The translations under genes were made by a program, and so were the position numbers. Shown in pieces: positions 1 through 8,580 of a stretch of DNA of 38,464 nucleotides. The stretch covers positions 1 to 38,464 of the forward strand of contig CAJTOE010000005.1 in the NCBI GenBank assembly GCA_910577805.1, read 5' to 3'. This stretch comes from an uncultured Oscillospiraceae bacterium (lineage in GTDB: Bacteria; Bacillota; Clostridia; Oscillospirales; Oscillospiraceae). Within the stretch, counting starts at the first letter, position 1. Each line of letters begins with the position of its first letter. The notes below the pieces were generated by a model, which had not been told where the DNA came from, did no database searches, and worked only from the letters and a program-made list of their open reading frames with translations.

Positions 1-106
1 ATTCGGTTTTTTTGTGGTGTGTGCCAGAGTAGGCCACTTTTTCTACATTTTTTGTCGGAGTTTTGACAGATAATCGGGCATTTTCCCTGTTTTTCTCGGC
101 GTTTTC

Positions 107-1705
107 CTCTACGTCTATTTGTCTGGTCGTCAGAGGACGAGAGAGCTGGGGAGTCCCTGTCCATCGAGAATCAAAAGGCCATCTTGCTCAGCTACTGCAA
201 AGATCACCACTTCCCGAACCCGGTGTTTTTTGTGGATGATGGAGTAAGCGGCGTGACCTATGACCGCCCCGGTTTCCAGGCGATGCTGGCTGAGATTGAG
301 GCCGGACGAGTGGCCATCGCCATTACGAAAGACCTCTCCAGGCTGGGCCGCAACTCTGCCTTGACTGGCCTTTACACCAACTTCACCTTCCCACAGAACG
401 GCGTCCGGTTCATTGCCATTAATGACAACTATGATACCATTGATCCCAACAGCGTCAACAACGATTTTGCCGGGATCAAGAACTGGTTCAACGAATTCTA
501 TGCGCGGGATACCAGCCGCAAAATTCGGGCCGTCCAAAGAGCGAAGGGTGAGCGTGGCATTCCTTTGACGGTCAACGTCCCCTACGGCTATGTGAAGGAC
601 CCAGAGAATCCGAGGCACTGGCTGATTGACCCGGAAGCCGCCCAGGTGGTAAGGCGCATTTTTCAGATGTGCATGGAGGGACGAGTCAGATTGCCAACCA
701 GCTTAAAGCGGACAAGGTTCTGACACCCACCGCCTACAAGAAGCAGCAGGGGCGCAGCACCCCGATCCGGAAAACCCGTATAACTGGGAAAAAAGTTCGG
801 TTGTCAACATTTTGGAGCGCCGTGAGTACACAGGCTGCACTGTCAATTTCAAGACCTATACCAACTCCATCTGGGACAAAAAGCAGAGGGATAATCCGGT
901 TGAGAAGCAGGCAATTTTCCCTGACACTCACGAGCGTATCATTGCGGACGACGTGTTTGAGAAAGTCCAAGTCATCCGCCAGCAGCGCCACCGCATGACC
1001 CGCACCGGCAGGAGCAGCATTTTCTCCGGTCTGGTGTTCTGCGCTGACTGTGGCTCCAAGATGCAGTACGGCTCTTCCAACAACGGGGACTTCACCCAGG
1101 ACTTTTTTGACTGCTCACTGCACAAGAAGGCCAAAGAGAAATGCGGAGGACACTTCATCCGGGTCAAGGTGCTGGAGCAGTTGGTCTTGAAGCATATGCA
1201 GCTGGTGACAGGCTATATCCTGCGGTATGAAGCCCACTTTCGGGAAGTTATGGAACAGCAGATGAAGCTGGAGAGTACGGAGAAATTGCAGATTATCCGC
1301 AAGCAGCTCAACCGGGATGAGAAACGCATTGCTGAGTTGAAGCGGCTTTTTATCCGTATCTATGAGGATAATGCCAATGGCCGCTTGAGTGAAGAGCGAT
1401 TCGATATGCTCAACCAGAGCTATGAGGCGGAGCAGAAACAGCTGGAGGCTGAGGTCATCACCCTGCGGCAGGACGTTGAAGTACAGGAACAACAGAGCGA
1501 AAACATTGAGAAATGCATCCAGACAGCACAGAAGTATGTGGGCATCGAAACCCTTGACCCCTATGCCCTCCGGGAACTGGTACAGGCCATCTATGTGGAG
1601 GCTCCCGACAAGTCCAGCGGTAAGCGCCGCCAGAGCATCCACATCAAGTATGACGGTCTGGGATTTATCCCCCTGGATGAGCTGATGAAAGGGGAAACGG
1701 CGTGA
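107..1705 (+). pseudogene. Large serine recombinase (conjugative-transposon type), frameshifted
   Basis: This is the remnant of a large serine site-specific recombinase of the kind that excises and integrates conjugative transposons. The N-terminal resolvase domain is read in two frames: LYVYLS at 107-124, then SSEDERAGESLSIENQ from 127, with VFFVDDGVSG and TKDLSRLGRN following. The recombinase domain changes frame again near 682-684 (into SQIANQLKADKVLTPTAY) and near 760 (into PDPENPYNWEKSS). From about 761 the frame stays open to 1705, with the zinc-ribbon CADCGSKM, a coiled coil and a C-terminal DUF4368-like end (RELVQAIYVEAP, GFIPLDELM). Each break looks like loss of one base. The catalytic-region motif reads YVYLS where YxRxS is expected, so the active-site Arg also appears lost. 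Base composition is visibly more AT-rich than the following operon, which fits horizontal acquisition. The true start is not visible. Confidence 0.88.
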
Positions 1706-1872
1706 CCGAAGCCACGCCGTCCCTTGGAAACACGCGATTTTCAGATTTCTCAAAAATACTGTTTTACGGCCACCGGCCATTTGCAGGGCCTCTGTTTTTT
1801 TCGGTGAGGCGGCGGGGACTTGGAGGGTGAACACCCCCCGCAAACTTTTTTTCAAAAGTGGAAAAATTCCCC
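1706..1872. other. Intergenic spacer between recombinase remnant and fatty-acid operon
   Basis: I see no gene here. The stretch holds the tail of the mobile-element remnant, a GC-rich patch around 1768-1790 followed by a run of seven T (about 1793-1800) that could be a weak terminator, and AT-rich sequence leading into the promoter. The element boundary is probably within this spacer, but I found no clear direct repeat marking it. Confidence 0.4.
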
Positions 1873-1900
1873 TTGACATTTCGGGGACGAGGTCTATAAT
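1873..1900 (+). promoter_or_regulatory. Sigma-A-type promoter of the fatty-acid operon
   Basis: A perfect -35 TTGACA (1873-1878) and a perfect -10 TATAAT (1895-1900) are separated by 16 bp. It is the only strong promoter I see upstream of acpP, and transcription is predicted to begin at about 1907. Such a consensus promoter implies that expression is set by repression rather than by weak initiation. Confidence 0.85.
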
Positions 1901-1905
1901 AACAC

Positions 1906-1945
1906 TCAAGTATTTTAGTTAAATTTTTTTAGGTAAAATACTTGA
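1906..1945. promoter_or_regulatory. Perfect 12-bp inverted repeat at the transcript start (candidate operator)
   Basis: TCAAGTATTTTA (1906-1917) and TAAAATACTTGA (1934-1945) are perfect reverse complements with a 16-nt A/T-rich spacer. The repeat begins at the predicted +1. It is well placed to be an operator for the MarR-type regulator encoded at the end of the same operon, or a 5' UTR hairpin. No T-run follows it, so it is not a terminator. The assignment to the MarR protein is inference. Confidence 0.6.
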
Positions 1946-1982
1946 AGTGAAAATTACCGTTAGGAAAGGACGGCTGTTCAAC

Positions 1983-2219
1983 ATGGAGATCACATTTGAA
2001 ACTGTACGCGACATCATCGTCGACACCCTGAGCTGCGACGCGGAGGCCATCAAGCCCGAAGCCAAGCTGCTGGAGGACCTGGAGGCCGACTCCCTGGAGA
2101 TCGTGGAGCTGTCCATGGCCCTTCAGGAGAACCTGGGCGTGGGCATCGAGGACGAGGACCTGGAAAACATCAAGACCGTGCAGGATATCCTGGACTACAT
2201 CAAGAGCAAACAGGCGTAA
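1983..2219 (+). CDS. acpP: Acyl carrier protein
   Basis: This 78-residue protein carries growing acyl chains on a phosphopantetheine arm during type II fatty-acid synthesis in the cytoplasm. The attachment site EADSLEIVEL places the modified serine at residue 37, and the protein is acidic and helical as expected. I chose the ATG at 1983 because MEITFETVRDII matches the family start and an AGGAAAGGA site lies 12 nt upstream; the in-frame upstream codons fall in the 5' UTR. It is the first gene of the fatty-acid operon, 19 nt before accB. Its phosphopantetheine would come from an Sfp- or AcpS-type transferase; one candidate is at 16975-17502. Confidence 0.95.
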   Translation: MEITFETVRDIIVDTLSCDAEAIKPEAKLLEDLEADSLEIVELSMALQENLGVGIEDEDLENIKTVQDILDYIKSKQA

Positions 2220-2238
2220 CGCCCCAAGGAGGCTGGCT

Positions 2239-2652
2239 ATGGAATTGCAGGAGTTATACAGCCTGATCGACCGCTTCTCCGCCTCCGGGCTGACCGGCCT
2301 GGAGTGGGAGCACAAGGGGGAACGGGTGGCCCTGCGCCGCGAGGGGACGGTGGTCCTGGCAGACACGCCCGCCGCCGTCCCGGCCCCCGCCCCCCAGGCG
2401 GAGGCGGAGTCCGGCCAATGGGTGAACGCTCCCCTGGTGGGCGTGTTTTACGCCGCCCCCGCGCCGGACGCGCCCCCCTTCGTCACGCCGGGGGGCCGGA
2501 AAAACAAGGGCGAAACACTGTGCCTCATTGAGGCCATGAAAATGATGAGTGAGGTTCCCGCCCCCGCGGACTGTGTGGTGGAGGAGGTCCTTGCCAAAGA
2601 CGGCGAGGCGGTGGGCGTAGGCGCGCCCCTGTTCCGCATCCGGAGGGTGTAA
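2239..2652 (+). CDS. accB: Biotin carboxyl carrier protein of acetyl-CoA carboxylase
   Basis: AccB holds the biotin that shuttles CO2 between biotin carboxylase and carboxyltransferase. The 137-residue protein has an N-terminal helical segment, an Ala/Pro linker at about 42-57 and a C-terminal biotinyl domain. EAMKMMSEV places the biotinylated lysine at residue 101. An AAGGAGG site is 6 nt before the ATG. The gene sits 4 nt upstream of accC, which suggests coupled translation of partner subunits. BirA at 32658-33647 is the likely biotin ligase. Confidence 0.95.
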   Translation: MELQELYSLIDRFSASGLTGLEWEHKGERVALRREGTVVLADTPAAVPAPAPQAEAESGQWVNAPLVGVFYAAPAPDAPPFVTPGGRKNKGETLCLIEAMKMMSEVPAPADCVVEEVLAKDGEAVGVGAPLFRIRRV

Positions 2653-2656
2653 GACC

Positions 2657-4054
2657 ATGCTGAAGCGAGTCCTCATTGCCAATCGGGGCGAGATCGCCCT
2701 GCGCATCATCCGCGCCTGCCGGGAGCTGGGGGTAGAGACTGTGGCGGTCTGGTCCCAGGCCGACGAAAGCTCCCTCCACGCCCAGCTGGCTACCCGCTCC
2801 CTGTGCATCGGCCCGGCCAGGGCGGCGGACAGCTACCTCAATCAGGACGCGATTTTGTCCGCAGCTCTGGCCACCGGCTGTGACGCGCTCCACCCCGGCT
2901 ACGGTTTTCTCTCGGAAAACCCGGACTTTGCCGCCCGGTGCGTCCAGGCGGGGCTGAAGTACATCGGTCCGGACGCGGAGGTCATCCGGAAGCTGGGCAG
3001 CAAGGCCGCCGCCCGGACCCTGGCCCAGCAGGCGGGCGTTCCAGTGGTGCCCGGCTCGGACGGGCCGCTGAAAAACGTCCGGCAGGCCAAGGCCTTGGCG
3101 GACCAGGTGGGCTACCCCGTGCTGCTGAAAGCCTCCGCCGGAGGCGGGGGCCGGGGGATGCGCCAGGCGGACGGCCCGGAGGACCTGGACCAGGCCTGGC
3201 AGGAGGCCAGAGCGGAGGCTGTGGCCTGCTTCGGGGACGGCGAGCTTTATTTGGAAAAGCTGATCGTCAACCCCCGGCACATTGAGTTTCAAATCATGGC
3301 GGACACCCAGGGCCACGTGGTCCATCTGGGGGAGCGGGACTGCTCCATCCAGCGCCGCCGGCAGAAATTGGTGGAGGAATCCCCCTCCAAAGCCCTCACC
3401 CCCGCCCTGCGGGAGGAGATGGGACAGGCCGCCGCTGCCGCCGCCAGAGCCGCAGGCTACACCGGCGCGGGAACGGTGGAATTTGTCCTGGCCCCGGACG
3501 GCCGGTTCTACTTCATTGAAATGAACACCCGTATCCAGGTGGAGCACCCAGTCACAGAGCTGGTGACCGGCATCGACCTGGTACGGGAGCAGCTTCGGGT
3601 GGCGGCGGGCCTGCCCCTGTCCTTCACCCAGGAGGAGGCGGCGGTCCACGGCCACGCCATCGAATGCCGCATCAACGCCGAGGACCCGGCGCGGGACTTT
3701 ATGCCCTGCCCCGGCGTCGCCGCTTTCCTGCATCTCCCCGGAGGCCCCGGCGTGCGGGTGGACACCGCGCTGTACACCGGCTACGAGGTCCCCCCCTACT
3801 ACGATTCCCTGGTAGCCAAGGTGCTGGTCCACGCCCCTACCCGGCTGGAGGCCATCCGCCGGATGCGCCGGGCGCTGGAGGAGCTTATCATTGAGGGCTT
3901 CCCCACCAACGCCTCTCTGGCCCACCTCATTATGCACGACCCTGAGTTTGTCCGGGGCCAGTATGACACCAGCTTTTTGGACAAAAACCTGGTCCGGCTC
4001 CTGGAGCTGGCCCGGACCTGCGACCGTTTGATGGATCAGGAGGAGCCGCTATGA
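2657..4054 (+). CDS. accC: Biotin carboxylase subunit of acetyl-CoA carboxylase
   Basis: AccC uses ATP and bicarbonate to carboxylate the biotin on AccB. The 465 residues show the family order: biotin-carboxylase N domain (RVLIANRGEIALRIIRACRELG), the ATP-grasp glycine loop (KASAGGGGRGMR), the active-site segment EMNTRIQVEHPVTE, and the C domain with ECRINAEDP. MNTRIQVEH has Ile where Leu is usual, a conservative change. Length is typical. The stop codon overlaps the accD start (ATGA), so translation is probably coupled. Confidence 0.96.
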   Translation: MLKRVLIANRGEIALRIIRACRELGVETVAVWSQADESSLHAQLATRSLCIGPARAADSYLNQDAILSAALATGCDALHPGYGFLSENPDFAARCVQAGLKYIGPDAEVIRKLGSKAAARTLAQQAGVPVVPGSDGPLKNVRQAKALADQVGYPVLLKASAGGGGRGMRQADGPEDLDQAWQEARAEAVACFGDGELYLEKLIVNPRHIEFQIMADTQGHVVHLGERDCSIQRRRQKLVEESPSKALTPALREEMGQAAAAAARAAGYTGAGTVEFVLAPDGRFYFIEMNTRIQVEHPVTELVTGIDLVREQLRVAAGLPLSFTQEEAAVHGHAIECRINAEDPARDFMPCPGVAAFLHLPGGPGVRVDTALYTGYEVPPYYDSLVAKVLVHAPTRLEAIRRMRRALEELIIEGFPTNASLAHLIMHDPEFVRGQYDTSFLDKNLVRLLELARTCDRLMDQEEPL

Positions 4055-4905
4055 ACCGTGCATTTTCCCGCCGCCGGGACCGGCTGCTGACCTACCAGAC
4101 CATGCGTCAGGGCAGAGTCAGTACGTTCCGGCCCGCCGCGTGCCCCCAGTGCGGCGCTGAGAGCAGCCTGGGGGAGTGGAACCAGAATTTGCAGGTGTGC
4201 CCCAAGTGCGGGTTTCACGGACCCATCGGGGCCTACTACCGCCTGGCCGGTATCCTGGACCCCGGTTCGTTCCAGGAGCTGGAAGAAAAGCTCTCCCCCG
4301 CCGACCCCCTGGCCTTCCCCGGCTACCCCGCCAAGCTGGCGGCGCTGGAGGAAGAGACCGGTTTACGCGACGCGGCGGTGGCCGCATTGGGCCGGATAGA
4401 GGGACGGCGGGCCGTCTTTGCCGTGCTGGACAGCCGTTTTCTCATGGGCAGCATGGGCACGGCGGTGGGCGAGAAAGTCACCCGCGCCGCCGAGTACGCG
4501 GCGAGAAAAAAGCTGCCTCTCATCCTCTTCTCTGCCAGCGGCGGGGCGCGGATGCAGGAGGGGATTTTTTCGCTGATGCAGATGGCCAAGACCGCCGCCG
4601 CCATCCAGCAGTTCCAGAGCCGGGGCGGCCTGTACATCTCCTGCCTCACCCACCCCACCACCGGCGGCGTGACCGCAAGCTTCGCCTCCCTGGGGGACAT
4701 TATGCTGGCAGAACCCGGCGCGCTGATCGGCTTTGCCGGTCCGCGGGTCATTGAGCAGACCATCAAGGAACAGCTCCCGGAGGGCTTCCAGCGGGCCGAA
4801 TATCTGCTGGACCACGGTTTTCTGGACCAGATCGTCCCCCGGCAGGAGTGGCGGAGCGTGCTGTCCAGGCTGCTGGCCCTCCACGAGAAGGGAGGCCGCC
4901 CATGA
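4051..4905 (+). CDS. accD: Acetyl-CoA carboxylase carboxyltransferase, beta subunit
   Basis: AccD with AccA transfers the carboxyl group from biotin to acetyl-CoA, making malonyl-CoA. The 284-residue protein opens with a four-cysteine zinc ribbon (C31, C34, C50, C53) and continues into the crotonase-like fold with ILFSASGGARMQEG and THPTTGGVTASFASLGD. It overlaps accC at its start and accA at its end, both by ATGA, as expected for subunits made in equal amounts. The N-terminus has a shorter, more basic lead-in than the Escherichia coli protein, but the zinc ligands are intact. Confidence 0.95.
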   Translation: MNRAFSRRRDRLLTYQTMRQGRVSTFRPAACPQCGAESSLGEWNQNLQVCPKCGFHGPIGAYYRLAGILDPGSFQELEEKLSPADPLAFPGYPAKLAALEEETGLRDAAVAALGRIEGRRAVFAVLDSRFLMGSMGTAVGEKVTRAAEYAARKKLPLILFSASGGARMQEGIFSLMQMAKTAAAIQQFQSRGGLYISCLTHPTTGGVTASFASLGDIMLAEPGALIGFAGPRVIEQTIKEQLPEGFQRAEYLLDHGFLDQIVPRQEWRSVLSRLLALHEKGGRP

Positions 4906-5726
4906 GCCGTTTTACACCGGAAGAAAAAGTCCGGCTCGCCCGTCACCCGGACCGGCCCGGAACGGTGGATTTCATCCACGCCCTGTTCACCGACTTCTTT
5001 GAACAGCGGGGGGACCGGCTGTGCGGCGAGGACGCCAGCATCCTGGGGGGCATCGCCCGCTTCCACGGCCGGCCCGTCACGGTGGTGGGCCACCGGAAGG
5101 GCAAAAATCTGGAGGAAAACCTCCGCTGCAATTTTGGAATGCCCTCCCCGGAGGGCTACCGGAAGGCCCAGCGGCTGATGCGGCAGGCGGAAAAATTCGG
5201 CCGGCCGGTCATCACCTTCGTGGACACGCCGGGGGCCTACCCCGGCAAGGAGGCCGAGGAGCGGGGCCAGGGAGAGGCCATCGCCCAATGCCTGGCCCTT
5301 ATGAGCGCCCTGACCGTCCCGGTGATCGCCGTGATCACCGGCGAGGGAGGCAGCGGCGGCGCACTGGCCCTGGCGGTGGCGAACCGGGTGCTGATGCTGG
5401 AGCACGCGGTCTACTCCGTGCTGTCCCCGGAGGGCTTCGCGTCCATCCTGTGGAAGGACGCGGGCCGGGCCGGCGAGGCCTGCGGGGTGATGAAGCTCAC
5501 CGCCCAGGATCTACGCCGGGGCGGGATCGTCCAGGGCGTTCTGCGGGAGCCGGAGGGCGGCGCACACACCAACTGGGAGGCCATGTTCCGCACTGTGGAC
5601 GCGGCGCTGGCCAAGGAGCTGGCCGCGCTGGATAAGCTCAAGGGACCGGCCCTGGCGAAACAGAGATATGATATGTTCCGCACCATGGGGCAGGGCCTGC
5701 CCCCGGCGGAGAAGGAGGAACCATGA
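4902..5726 (+). CDS. accA: Acetyl-CoA carboxylase carboxyltransferase, alpha subunit
   Basis: AccA pairs with AccD in the carboxyltransferase of acetyl-CoA carboxylase. I place the start at 4902, overlapping the accD stop and giving 274 residues (MSRFTPEEKVRLARHPDRP). The carboxyltransferase core has FVDTPGAYPGKEAEERGQ, VITGEGGSGGALALAVANRV and SVLSPEGFASILWKD. The longer N-terminal extension of proteobacterial AccA is absent. Its stop overlaps the fabH start by ATGA. Confidence 0.95.
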   Translation: MSRFTPEEKVRLARHPDRPGTVDFIHALFTDFFEQRGDRLCGEDASILGGIARFHGRPVTVVGHRKGKNLEENLRCNFGMPSPEGYRKAQRLMRQAEKFGRPVITFVDTPGAYPGKEAEERGQGEAIAQCLALMSALTVPVIAVITGEGGSGGALALAVANRVLMLEHAVYSVLSPEGFASILWKDAGRAGEACGVMKLTAQDLRRGGIVQGVLREPEGGAHTNWEAMFRTVDAALAKELAALDKLKGPALAKQRYDMFRTMGQGLPPAEKEEP

Positions 5727-6664
5727 GCGCACCCCGGATAGTAGCGGTCGGCCGGTGTATGCCGGAGCGGGTGGTGACCAACGAGGACCTGAGCCGGACC
5801 GTGGACACCAGCGACCAGTGGGTCTACAGCCGCACGGGCATTCACAGCCGCCATTTCTGCACCACCGAGACCGGCCTGGACCTGGCCGCCGGCGCGGCCC
5901 GTCTGGCCCTGGAGCGGGCGGGGCTGACCCCGGCGGATATCGGGGTCTGTCTGGCGGGGACGTTTACGCCCGACCACGCCAGCCCCTCCACCGCCTGCCT
6001 GCTCCAGCGGGAGCTGGGTCTTTTGGAGGATACGGTCTGCTTTGACATCAACGCCGCCTGCGCCGGGTTTTTATACGGCCTCCAGACCGCCCACGCCCTG
6101 CTGGATACCGCCCCCCGGCCCTACGCCCTGGTTCTGGGGGTGGAGGTCATCAGCCGAGTGATGGACCATACCGACCGGAACACCTGCGTCCTCTTCGGGG
6201 ACGGGGCTGGAGCGGCGGTGCTGTGCCGGGACGAGGCGCGGACCTGGCACACCGTCTGCGGCTCCCGCGGCGACCCGGACAGCATCCGGGTCCAGGGACC
6301 GGGACCGGTCCCCTCCGCCATCCATATGGACGGCAAGGCGGTGTTCCGCTTCGCCGTGGAGGTGGTGGACCGCTCCATCCGCCAGCTTCTGGAGGCCGAG
6401 GGACTGGAGACGGTAAACGACCTGGATTTGATCGTCTGCCATCAGGCCAACGCCCGGATCATCGACCACGTCGCCAAAAAGTGCAAGGCCAGAGAGGGCC
6501 TGTTTTATAAGAATATGGACCGCTACGGCAACACCTCCGCCGCCAGCATCCCCATCGCCCTGGACGAGCTGGTCCAGAAGGGCCTGCTGCGTCCGGGGAT
6601 GCGGGTATTGATGGTGGGCTTCGGCGGCGGCTTGACCTGGGCGGGCGCACTGCTGAGCTGGTAA
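5723..6664 (+). CDS. fabH: Beta-ketoacyl-ACP synthase III
   Basis: FabH starts chain synthesis by condensing an acyl-CoA primer with malonyl-ACP; its primer choice decides straight versus branched chains. The 313-residue thiolase-fold protein keeps the triad: Cys113 in DINAACAGF, His240 in HQANARI and Asn270 in YGNTSAASIPIAL. The nucleotide-binding tail MVGFGGGLTWAG is normal. It starts inside the accA stop. Primer specificity cannot be told from the sequence. Confidence 0.95.
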   Translation: MSAPRIVAVGRCMPERVVTNEDLSRTVDTSDQWVYSRTGIHSRHFCTTETGLDLAAGAARLALERAGLTPADIGVCLAGTFTPDHASPSTACLLQRELGLLEDTVCFDINAACAGFLYGLQTAHALLDTAPRPYALVLGVEVISRVMDHTDRNTCVLFGDGAGAAVLCRDEARTWHTVCGSRGDPDSIRVQGPGPVPSAIHMDGKAVFRFAVEVVDRSIRQLLEAEGLETVNDLDLIVCHQANARIIDHVAKKCKAREGLFYKNMDRYGNTSAASIPIALDELVQKGLLRPGMRVLMVGFGGGLTWAGALLSW

Positions 6665-6671
6665 CGCCGGC

Positions 6672-6700
6672 AGGACCGGCAAAAGGACCGGCGAAAGGAG
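6672..6700 (+). repeat. Short tandem repeat containing the fabK ribosome binding site
   Basis: The 45-bp gap between fabH and fabK contains two back-to-back 12-mers, AGGACCGGCAAA (6672-6683) and AGGACCGGCGAA (6684-6695), followed by AGGAG (6696-6700), which is the fabK ribosome binding site. The site therefore looks like a third, truncated copy. Slippage here could change RBS number or spacing. This is the longest gap between neighbouring genes of the operon. Confidence 0.6.
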
Positions 6701-6709
6701 AAAACATAC

Positions 6710-7648
6710 ATGAAGCTGAATGAAATCCTAGGGACGGAGTTCCCCATTATCCAAGGCGGCATGGCGAATATCGCCACGGGTGAGTTTGCCGCCGCCGTCT
6801 CCAACGCCGGAGCCCTGGGGCTGATCGGCGCGGGAGGCATGAACGCGGACATGCTCCGCCAGCACATCCGCCGGTGCCGGGAGCTGACCCAAAAGCCCTT
6901 TGGCGTGAACATCATGCTGATGAACCCCGCCGCCCCGGAGATGGCGCAGGTGGTGGTGGAGGAGGGCGTGCCCGTTGTCACCACCGGCGCGGGCGTACCC
7001 AGCCAGTTCATCCCCGCCTGGAAGGAGGCGGGCATCAAAATCTTCCCCGTGGTGCCGGCGACCACCCTGGTCAAGCGGCTGGAGCCTCTGGGGGTAGACG
7101 GCTTCATCGCCGAGGGCACGGAGAGCGGCGGACACGTGGGCGAGCTGACCACCATGGCTTTAGTGCCCCAGGTGTGCGAGATCACGGACCTGCCTGTCAT
7201 CGCCGCCGGGGGCGTGGCCTCCGGACGGCAGCTTGCCGCCGCCCTGGCCCTGGGGGCCTGCGGCGTACAGGTGGGCACCTGCCTGCTGGTGAGCCAGGAG
7301 TGCCCCATCCACGAAAACTACAAGATGGCCATTCTGAAGGCCAAGGACAGCGACACCACCGTCACCGGCCGGTCCGTCAACGCGCCGGTGCGTATCCTGA
7401 AAAACCAGATGTCCCGGGAGTATCTGAAGCAGGAGCGGGCCGGGGCCAGCCGGGAGGTTCTGGAGCAGTTCACACTGGGTTCTCTGCGCCGGGCGGTCCT
7501 GGAGGGCGACACCAAGACCGGTTCCCTGATGTGCGGGCAGAACGCGGGTCTGCTCCATGAGATACGCCCCCTGCGCACGATTTTAGAGGAGATGTGCAGA
7601 GACTGCGGTGAGACGGTCCGTCAGCTTGCACAGGAGGCAGCGTTATGA
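6710..7648 (+). CDS. fabK: Enoyl-ACP reductase II (FMN-dependent)
   Basis: FabK carries out the last reduction of each elongation round, converting trans-2-enoyl-ACP to acyl-ACP with NAD(P)H and FMN. The 312-residue TIM barrel has the family features PIIQGGMANIATGEFAAAVS, GVNIM, EGTESGGHVGE with the conserved His142, and PVIAAGGVASGRQ for the flavin phosphate. It resembles nitronate monooxygenases, but its place between fabH and fabD settles the call. FabK is insensitive to triclosan in studied bacteria. Its stop overlaps fabD by ATGA. Confidence 0.94.
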   Translation: MKLNEILGTEFPIIQGGMANIATGEFAAAVSNAGALGLIGAGGMNADMLRQHIRRCRELTQKPFGVNIMLMNPAAPEMAQVVVEEGVPVVTTGAGVPSQFIPAWKEAGIKIFPVVPATTLVKRLEPLGVDGFIAEGTESGGHVGELTTMALVPQVCEITDLPVIAAGGVASGRQLAAALALGACGVQVGTCLLVSQECPIHENYKMAILKAKDSDTTVTGRSVNAPVRILKNQMSREYLKQERAGASREVLEQFTLGSLRRAVLEGDTKTGSLMCGQNAGLLHEIRPLRTILEEMCRDCGETVRQLAQEAAL

Positions 7649-8580
7649 AAACAGCCTTTGTATACGCCGGTCAGGGCAGTCAGAAGGTGGGCATGGGAAA
7701 GGATTTTTACGAAAGCTTTCCCGCGTTTGCCGCTGTATTTGACCAGGCCCCGGTGGATTTCGACTTAAAAAAGCTCTGCTTCGAGGGACCGGAGGACGTG
7801 CTGTCCCAGACCCGCTACACGCAGCCCTGTATGGCGGCTTTCGCCATCGGCGTGACCGGACTGCTGTACCAGGAGGGCATCCGCCCCCAATGCACGGCGG
7901 GCCTGTCTCTGGGGGAGTACTCCGCGCTGTACGCCGCCGGGGTGTTTTCCGCGGAAACCGCCATCTCCACCGTAGCCCTCCGGGGCCGGGCCATGGAGGA
8001 AGCCGCCGCCGGGCTGGACTGCGCCATGACCGCGGTTCTGGGCCTGGAGCGGGAGAAGCTCCAGGAGGCCTGCCGGCAGGCGGCGGAGCTGGGCGTGGTC
8101 CAGATCTGCAACTATAACTGTCCTGGCCAGCTGGTCATCGGCGGAGAGAAGCCGGCGGTGGACCGGGCCGGGGTGCTGGCCAAGGAGCTGGGCGCGAAGC
8201 GCTGTATGCCCCTGAAGGTCAGCGGACCCTTCCACACGCGGCTGATGAAGCCCGCCGGGGACGTGCTGGCCGCCCATTTTTCCAAGCTCTCCTTTGCGCC
8301 TATGGAGATCCCCGTCTATTTCAACTGCAAGGGCGGGCCTATGGAGGAGGGCGACGCCATTCCGGCTCTGCTGGAGCGGCAGGTCCAGTCCTCCGTCTAC
8401 TGGGAGGACACCGTCCGCAAAATGGCGGCGGACGGCGTGGACACCGTGGTGGAGATCGGGCCGGGGAAAGTGTTATGCGGATTCTTCCGCAAAACGGCTC
8501 CGGAGATCAAAACCTATTCCATCGACACAGCGGCGGATTTCCGTCAGGTGACCGCCGCCCTGAAAGGAGCGCAGGCATGA
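7645..8580 (+). CDS. fabD: Malonyl-CoA:ACP transacylase
   Basis: FabD moves malonyl groups from CoA to AcpP, supplying the extender unit. The 311-residue protein has the N-terminal AGQGSQKVGMG, the nucleophile elbow GLSLGEYSA with Ser88, and the catalytic His197 in KVSGPFHTRLM. Length and domain order are standard. It overlaps fabK and fabG by ATGA at both ends, so the three genes are probably translationally coupled. Confidence 0.95.
   Translation: MKTAFVYAGQGSQKVGMGKDFYESFPAFAAVFDQAPVDFDLKKLCFEGPEDVLSQTRYTQPCMAAFAIGVTGLLYQEGIRPQCTAGLSLGEYSALYAAGVFSAETAISTVALRGRAMEEAAAGLDCAMTAVLGLEREKLQEACRQAAELGVVQICNYNCPGQLVIGGEKPAVDRAGVLAKELGAKRCMPLKVSGPFHTRLMKPAGDVLAAHFSKLSFAPMEIPVYFNCKGGPMEEGDAIPALLERQVQSSVYWEDTVRKMAADGVDTVVEIGPGKVLCGFFRKTAPEIKTYSIDTAADFRQVTAALKGAQA

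Noticed and set aside
107..800. Programmed frameshifting in the recombinase
   Set aside because: Three shifts lie at different, non-slippery sites, and the catalytic motif is also damaged; decay is simpler.
2254..5405. Long open frames on the minus strand opposite accB-accC-accD-accA (for example 2525-3937 and 4323-5405)
   Set aside because: They mirror GC-rich codons of well-supported genes, have no ribosome sites and give low-complexity Gly/Arg/Ala/Pro products.
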